A stretch of DNA of 36,732 nt from an uncultured Mycobacterium sp. (GTDB lineage Bacteria > Actinomycetota > Actinomycetes > Mycobacteriales > Mycobacteriaceae), in NCBI GenBank assembly GCA_900078375.1, contig FLQS01000001.1, positions 54,496 through 91,227 of the forward strand. Reading direction: 5' to 3'. The position numbers and the translations under genes are program-made. Positions 33,163 to 36,732 of this stretch are shown piece after piece. Position 1 is the first letter of the stretch. Each line of letters opens with the position of its first letter. The notes below the pieces were generated by a model. That model worked only from the letters and a program-made list of their open reading frames with translations. It searched no databases and was not told the origin of the DNA.

Positions 33163-34305
33163 TCAGGCCGTCGCGAGCCCCCGTGCGATAACCAGCCGCT
33201 GGATTTGGTTGGTTCCTTCGAAGATCTGGGTGATCTTGGCTTCCCGCATGTAGCGCTCGACGCGGTAGTCGCGGGTGTAGCCGACACCGCCGAGGACCTG
33301 GACGGCATCTGTGGTCACCTTCATGGCGGCGTCGGTGGCCACCAGCTTGGCGACGCTGGCCTGCTGCGAGTAGGGCCGGCCGGAATCGCGACGCCGCGCG
33401 GCATCCAGATAGGTGGCCCGTGCGCTGGCCACCGCGGCGGCCATGTCGGCGAGCAGGAAACCCAGCCCCTGATGGTCGATGATCTTGCGGCCGAAGGTCG
33501 TTCGGTCGTTGGCGTAGGCGCATGCCTCGTCGAGTGCGGCCTGCGCGATCCCGACGGCCACGGCCGCGATACCGAGCCGGCCCGAGTCCAGTGCGCTGAA
33601 CGCGATCTGCAGACCTTGCCCTTCGGCCCCGATCCGGCGCTCGGCCTCGATCGCGGCGTTGTCGTAGAAGGCGGACGTCGTCGGTATTGCGGCCAGGCCC
33701 ATCTTTTCTTCGGGCTTGCCGAAGCTCAGCCCTGGTTGGTCGCTCGGCACCAGGAAGCACGAGATGCCTTTCGAACCGTCGCCGGTCCGGGCAAAAAGAG
33801 TGTAGAAATCAGCCCGCCCACCATGCGTGATCCACGCCTTCGAGCCGTTGATGACGTAGTTGTCCCCGGCCGGGACCGCCGCGCAGCGTAGTGCGGCTGC
33901 ATCCGAACCGGCCTGGGGTTCGGAGAGGCTGTAGGCGCCGATCTGCTCGCCCGAGAGCATGCCCGGCAGCCAGCGTTCGCGCTGTTCGTCGGTGCCGAAT
34001 GCCAGCAGCGGGTGACACGACAGGCTGTGCACGCTGACGGCCACCGCCACGGCAGCCCAGCGGGCGGCGATCTCTTCGAGGACTTGCAGATAGACCTCGA
34101 AGGGCTGGCCACCGCCTCCCCAATTCTCCGGTTGCGGCAGGCTCAGCAGCCCGGCCGCCCCGAGTTGGGCGAACACGCCTTCGGGGTAGGTCTCGGTGCG
34201 CTCGTGCTCGTCGACGATCGGGCTGAGCACATGAGAGCAGATGTCGCGGGTCAGCGCGATGAGATCCGCGGCGTCCTGGTTGGGGAGGAGTCGGTCGACG
34301 GGCAT
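33163..34305 (-). CDS. Acyl-CoA dehydrogenase
   Basis: A 380-residue FAD flavoenzyme that oxidises an acyl-CoA to the enoyl-CoA in fatty-acid or sterol side-chain breakdown. The family blocks are GAYSLSEPQAGSDAAALRC (FAD/substrate), WITHGGRADFY, RTTFGRKIIDHQGLGFLLADMA, VQVLGGVGYTRDYRVERYMREAKITQIFEGTNQIQRL. The catalytic base is probably the Glu of IFEGTNQ. The start at ATG 34305 (MPVDRLLPNQDAADLIALTRDI) is chosen from a frame open to 35121 because the upstream part is a shadow of the TetR and SDR genes. It is divergent from the TetR gene, with an inverted repeat between them as the likely operator. The mycobacterial FadE number cannot be given. Confidence 0.9.
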   Translation of the reverse strand: MPVDRLLPNQDAADLIALTRDICSHVLSPIVDEHERTETYPEGVFAQLGAAGLLSLPQPENWGGGGQPFEVYLQVLEEIAARWAAVAVAVSVHSLSCHPLLAFGTDEQRERWLPGMLSGEQIGAYSLSEPQAGSDAAALRCAAVPAGDNYVINGSKAWITHGGRADFYTLFARTGDGSKGISCFLVPSDQPGLSFGKPEEKMGLAAIPTTSAFYDNAAIEAERRIGAEGQGLQIAFSALDSGRLGIAAVAVGIAQAALDEACAYANDRTTFGRKIIDHQGLGFLLADMAAAVASARATYLDAARRRDSGRPYSQQASVAKLVATDAAMKVTTDAVQVLGGVGYTRDYRVERYMREAKITQIFEGTNQIQRLVIARGLATA

Positions 34306-34330
34306 GAGCGGGACCTCTCGAACGGAAAAC

Positions 34331-34356
34331 AGTACTGACTTACATCTACCAGTACT
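34331..34356. promoter_or_regulatory. Candidate TetR operator between acyl-CoA dehydrogenase and TetR genes
   Basis: AGTACTG (34331-34337) and CAGTACT (34350-34356) are perfect 7-bp inverted arms 12 bp apart. The right arm overlaps TACTAT (34353-34358), a TANNNT -10 box 7 nt before the TetR ATG at 34366. Repression of both divergent genes is the simplest reading. Confidence 0.55.
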
Positions 34357-34365
34357 ATTCGATGA

Positions 34366-34950
34366 ATGGCCACCCGCACCTCGACGGCGTTCGGGACCCG
34401 GCGCCGCGGCGAGTTGTTCGACGCTTTGTTGGCACTCTTTCTCGCCGAGGGCTTCGCGCATCTGACCCTCGACGACATCTCCGCCCGGCTGCGCTGTTCG
34501 AAGGGAACGCTGTACACCCTGGCCGGCAGCAAGGAGCAGCTGGTGCACGCCGTCACCGTGCACTTCTTCCGCCGCGCGACCGATGATGTCGAGCACCGCG
34601 TCGCCCGGGTGAGCGGGTCCCGTGAGCGGATCACCGCATACCTCACCGCCGTCGGGGCCGCGCTCGAAGTCGCCTCCGATCGGTTCATGGCCGACCTGGA
34701 CGCGTTCGCGCCGGCCCGATCGGTCTACGAGCAGAACACCGCGATCGCAGCCCGTCGGGTCAGCGAATTGATCGCCGAAGGTGTTGTCGCACAGGAATTC
34801 CGGGACGTGCATGCGGCGTTCGCCGCGGATCTGGTCGCGGCCATGATGGTGCGAATCCAGCAGGGGACCGTGCGGTCCACCACCGGTCTGGACGACGCGG
34901 CCGCCTACCGCGAGCTCGGCGCCATCCTGACCGCAGGCATCAACGCCTGA
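34366..34950 (+). CDS. TetR-family transcriptional regulator
   Basis: A 194-residue regulator with an N-terminal helix-turn-helix (RRRGELFDALLALFLAEGFAHLTLDDISARLRCSKGTLYTLAGSKEQLVHAVTVHFF, about residues 12-68) and a helical ligand domain, perhaps acyl-CoA-responsive given its neighbours. It probably represses the divergent acyl-CoA dehydrogenase and itself through the 26-bp inverted repeat at 34331-34356. The message seems leaderless: TACTAT ends 7 nt before the ATG. The stop is 1 bp from the stop of the convergent short-chain dehydrogenase gene. The effector is inferred, not seen. Confidence 0.87.
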   Translation: MATRTSTAFGTRRRGELFDALLALFLAEGFAHLTLDDISARLRCSKGTLYTLAGSKEQLVHAVTVHFFRRATDDVEHRVARVSGSRERITAYLTAVGAALEVASDRFMADLDAFAPARSVYEQNTAIAARRVSELIAEGVVAQEFRDVHAAFAADLVAAMMVRIQQGTVRSTTGLDDAAAYRELGAILTAGINA

Positions 34951-34951
34951 C

Positions 34952-35758
34952 TTACATGTGGGCGCCGCCGTCGATGCGGACCTCGGTGCCCGAGACGAAG
35001 TAGGCGTCCGGGCTGCCCAGCATCGCGACGACGTTGGCGACCGCGTCCGGCTTCGCGAACATCTCGCCCTTGGGGAAGGGCAGCAGCGGCGCGACCCGGC
35101 CGAACAAGCTGTAGTCGACATCGTCCGGCAGTCCGGGGCCGACGCTCTGCTTCGACTCGCCGGTGCCGTCGGTCATTCCCGACGAGATCGACCCAGGCTG
35201 CACCGAGTTGAACCGGATGCCGTCCTTGGCGAACTCGGCCGCCAATGCGTGCGTCATGGCCTGCACGCCGCCCTTGGACGCGGCATAGGCCGACATATAG
35301 GGATGGGCGAAGGCAGCCGACGTCGAGCTGAAGTTCACCACCGCCGGCCCATTTCCGGCACGCAGGGCCGGAATTGACTCCCGCGTCACCAGGAACGTGC
35401 CGACCAAGTTCACCCGCAGCACTTGCTCGAACGCGGCGAGCGTGGTGTCGAGGAAATGATCCGATCGCAGGATGCCCGCGACGTTCACCAGCGTGTCGAG
35501 GCCGCCGAGGGTGGAGATCGCTTCACCGACACCGGCTTTCACCGACTCTTCACTGCCCACGTCAATGACCACAGTGGTCAGCCGGTCGCTGGCTGCACCG
35601 GCCTTGGCCGCGGTGTCCTTCAGGCCGGACTCGCTGATGTCGGCGGCCACCACCCGACCACCCTCGCTGAGAATGCGCAGTACGCAGGCCTGCCCGATGC
35701 CGGACCCGCCGCCGGTGATCAGCACGCGACGATCGGTATAACGCTGCGAGGTCGCCAT
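34952..35758 (-). CDS. Short-chain dehydrogenase/reductase (SDR)
   Basis: A 268-residue NAD(P)-dependent oxidoreductase with a Rossmann fold. The cofactor motif is TGGGSGIG (about residues 15-22). NVAG lies near residue 92, the catalytic Ser is in VVNFSSTSAA, and Tyr and Lys are in YAASKGG. VQPGSISSGMTD is the usual PG motif and the end is SGTEVRIDGGAHM. VVAADIS after strand 2 carries an Asp that suggests NAD rather than NADP. The start is ATG 35758 with Shine-Dalgarno AAGGAG 9-10 nt upstream. Beside an acyl-CoA dehydrogenase it may act on a hydroxyacyl or steroid substrate. Confidence 0.88.
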   Translation of the reverse strand: MATSQRYTDRRVLITGGGSGIGQACVLRILSEGGRVVAADISESGLKDTAAKAGAASDRLTTVVIDVGSEESVKAGVGEAISTLGGLDTLVNVAGILRSDHFLDTTLAAFEQVLRVNLVGTFLVTRESIPALRAGNGPAVVNFSSTSAAFAHPYMSAYAASKGGVQAMTHALAAEFAKDGIRFNSVQPGSISSGMTDGTGESKQSVGPGLPDDVDYSLFGRVAPLLPFPKGEMFAKPDAVANVVAMLGSPDAYFVSGTEVRIDGGAHM

Positions 35759-35893
35759 GGCGGGTCAGCTCCTTCGGATCGGGGATTGCGGCCTCGATCA
35801 TTGTGGGCCGCAGTCGACTGCACGTGAGGTTGATCCCGCTGACCGGGAATCGGCGGCGTTGACCCGGTGATGGTGCTGTCCACTGTTCTCTCG

Positions 35894-35925
35894 TGAACGC
35901 CGTGGTCCCTCGTTGAACGCCGTGG
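35894..35925. repeat. 12-bp direct repeat with 20-bp period upstream of the SDR gene
   Basis: TGAACGCCGTGG occurs at 35894-35905 and 35914-35925. The copies lie on the same face of the helix, two turns apart, as for a cooperative regulator site. The binding protein is unknown. Confidence 0.45.
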
Positions 35926-36100
35926 CCGGAATCCTGACTGGCCCAAGCAAGTCGACCAACGGACGCGTAAAAACGAGACACTCGAGCCCAAGTCGTCTCG
36001 AAGGGACGCGGAGAAACAACGACACCACCAGTCACATGTCTCGATTGCCGAGATTCGCTACCGTGCGGGCGCTAAGTGCACTAATCTGCGTTGGCGTCGT

Positions 36101-36114
36101 TGTAACACGTTCCA
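36101..36114. promoter_or_regulatory. KstR-type operator
   Basis: TGTAACACGTTCCA matches the published KstR consensus TnnAACnnGTTnnA at every fixed position. KstR is the TetR repressor of cholesterol uptake and degradation genes, including the mce4 operon. It lies 35 bp before the YrbE start. Confidence 0.7.
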
Positions 36115-36148
36115 GTTTTGGACTGGTTGGTGCCATGGCGCTGGGTCT

Positions 36149-36732
36149 ATGACCACGACGACGGTGGAGGTTCTGAAGACACCCATGGCGAATCGCACAG
36201 CAGATCGTTGGTCACCGGGTATCTCGTTGAAGAGTGCTGCGGGTCCGATGCAGGCTATTGGTGGGTTGTTTGCAATGTCGGCGGATGCGGTGCGGTTTGT
36301 GTTTCGGAAGCCGTTTCAGTGGCGGGAGTTTTTGGAGCAGTCGTGGTTTGTGGCGCGGGTGTCGTTGGCGCCGACGTTGTTGGTGGCGATTCCGTTCACG
36401 GTGTTGGTGAGTTTTACGCTCAATATTTTGTTGCGGGAGTTGGGTGCTGCTGATCTGTCGGGTGCGGGTGCTGCGTTTGGTGCGGTGACGCAGGTGGGTC
36501 CGTTGGTGACGGTGTTGATTGTGGCCGGTGCGGGGGCCACGGCGATGTGTGCGGATTTGGGGTCGCGCACGATCCGTGAAGAGATCGATGCGATGGAAGT
36601 GTTGGGGATTAATCCGGTGCAGCGGTTGGTGACTCCTCGGATGTTGGCGTCGGGTTTGGTGGCGTTGTTGCTGAATTCGTTGGTGGTGATCATCGGGATT
36701 TTGGGTGGTTATGTGTTCTCGGTGTTTGTCCA
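36149..36732 (+). CDS. YrbE-family MCE transport permease (3' end outside window)
   Basis: The first 194 residues of an integral membrane permease of an mce operon (MlaE-like), which with Mce proteins imports lipids or sterols. The frame is open to the window edge. Key parts are KPFQWREFLEQSWFVARVSLAPTLLVAIPFTVL, NILLRELGAADLSGAGAAFGAVTQVGP, AGAGATAMCADLGSRTIREEIDAMEVLGINPVQRLVTPR and a final helix at the edge. LRELGAADLSGAG is closer to recalled YrbE4A than to YrbE1A, and an exact KstR site precedes it, so an mce4-type cholesterol importer is likely. The N-terminal 35 residues are longer than usual; ATG 36185 is an alternative start. The DNA is unusually G/T-rich. Confidence 0.88.
   Translation, partial: MTTTTVEVLKTPMANRTADRWSPGISLKSAAGPMQAIGGLFAMSADAVRFVFRKPFQWREFLEQSWFVARVSLAPTLLVAIPFTVLVSFTLNILLRELGAADLSGAGAAFGAVTQVGPLVTVLIVAGAGATAMCADLGSRTIREEIDAMEVLGINPVQRLVTPRMLASGLVALLLNSLVVIIGILGGYVFSVFV

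Larger units (their letters stand above)
35759..36148. other. 390-bp non-coding region between SDR and YrbE genes
   Basis: No convincing gene is present; an open frame at 35913-36152 is rejected. It should hold the SDR promoter (left) and the mce-type operon promoter (right). Besides the repeats and KstR-type site listed separately, there is an inverted repeat, CGAGAC (35974-35979) with GTCTCG (35995-36000), and a short hairpin, CCAGT (36112-36116) with ACTGG (36122-36126). Confidence 0.7.

Noticed and set aside
33163..35121. 652-codon version of the acyl-CoA dehydrogenase
   Set aside because: The upstream 272 codons are antisense to the TetR gene and within the SDR gene; the ATG at 34305 gives the standard 380-residue enzyme.
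35913..36152. 79-codon open frame ending in an ATGA overlap with the YrbE start
   Set aside because: The tail looks slightly signal-like, but there is no ribosome site, and the exact KstR operator and short hairpins lie inside it, so it is more likely promoter DNA.

Overview
The window looks like chromosomal DNA of a Mycobacterium, most likely a fast-growing Mycolicibacterium. The evidence is high GC with GTG and TTG starts, lppI/lipT and pncA/Rv2042c-like pairs, a PGRS glycine repeat, a YrbE/Mce permease behind a KstR-type operator, and several genes whose start codon lies exactly 6 nt after a TANNNT -10 box (the mycobacterial leaderless pattern). No rRNA, tRNA or CRISPR array was seen. Family names come from reading the translations; no database search was possible.

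Layout. 1-360: 3' end of an IS30-type transposase, cut by the window edge. 424-1835: kmtR (Ni/Co-sensing ArsR repressor) overlapping a CDF metal exporter. 1832-4116: lipoprotein lppI and, divergently, carboxylesterase lipT. 4200-7941: a kinase-like/DUF fusion, an SCO6745-like protein and a three-repeat DUF4333 lipoprotein. 7944-10715: a gluconate module (GntR regulator, divergent gluconokinase and GntP permease). 10726-12922: RDD protein, DoxX protein with an 11-residue repeat tail, TetR regulator. 13005-17626: a glycan or small-molecule cluster (methyltransferase; convergent GT4 glycosyltransferase, methyltransferase and alpha/alpha-barrel protein; metallo-beta-lactamase-fold hydrolase). The TetR start region and the hydrolase promoter carry the same 17-bp motif. 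17675-20605: a 976-residue kinase/M23-like/class III aminotransferase fusion. 20673-22021: pncA and its Rv2042c-like partner.

22022-27981 is the most unusual region. It is a run of seven minus-strand genes, read in order: HD-GYP-like/LuxR protein, methanethiol methyltransferase (mddA), DUF4242, a secreted PGRS protein without a PE domain, DsrE, DUF1206 membrane protein and DUF488. The middle three are joined by ATGA start/stop overlaps. It combines volatile-sulfur methylation, a DsrE sulfur-family protein and a glycine-rich surface protein under a possible signalling regulator, an arrangement I do not recognise as described.

28031-32939: a DedA protein and a complete polyamine-type ABC importer, potA-potD-potB-potC. 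potA has no ATG, GTG or TTG start before its Walker A region, but has a good Shine-Dalgarno before a CTG. 33163-35758: acyl-CoA dehydrogenase, divergent TetR and a short-chain dehydrogenase. 35759-36148 is non-coding with an exact KstR-type operator. 36149 to the end: 5' part of a YrbE permease gene of an mce operon, strikingly G/T-rich.
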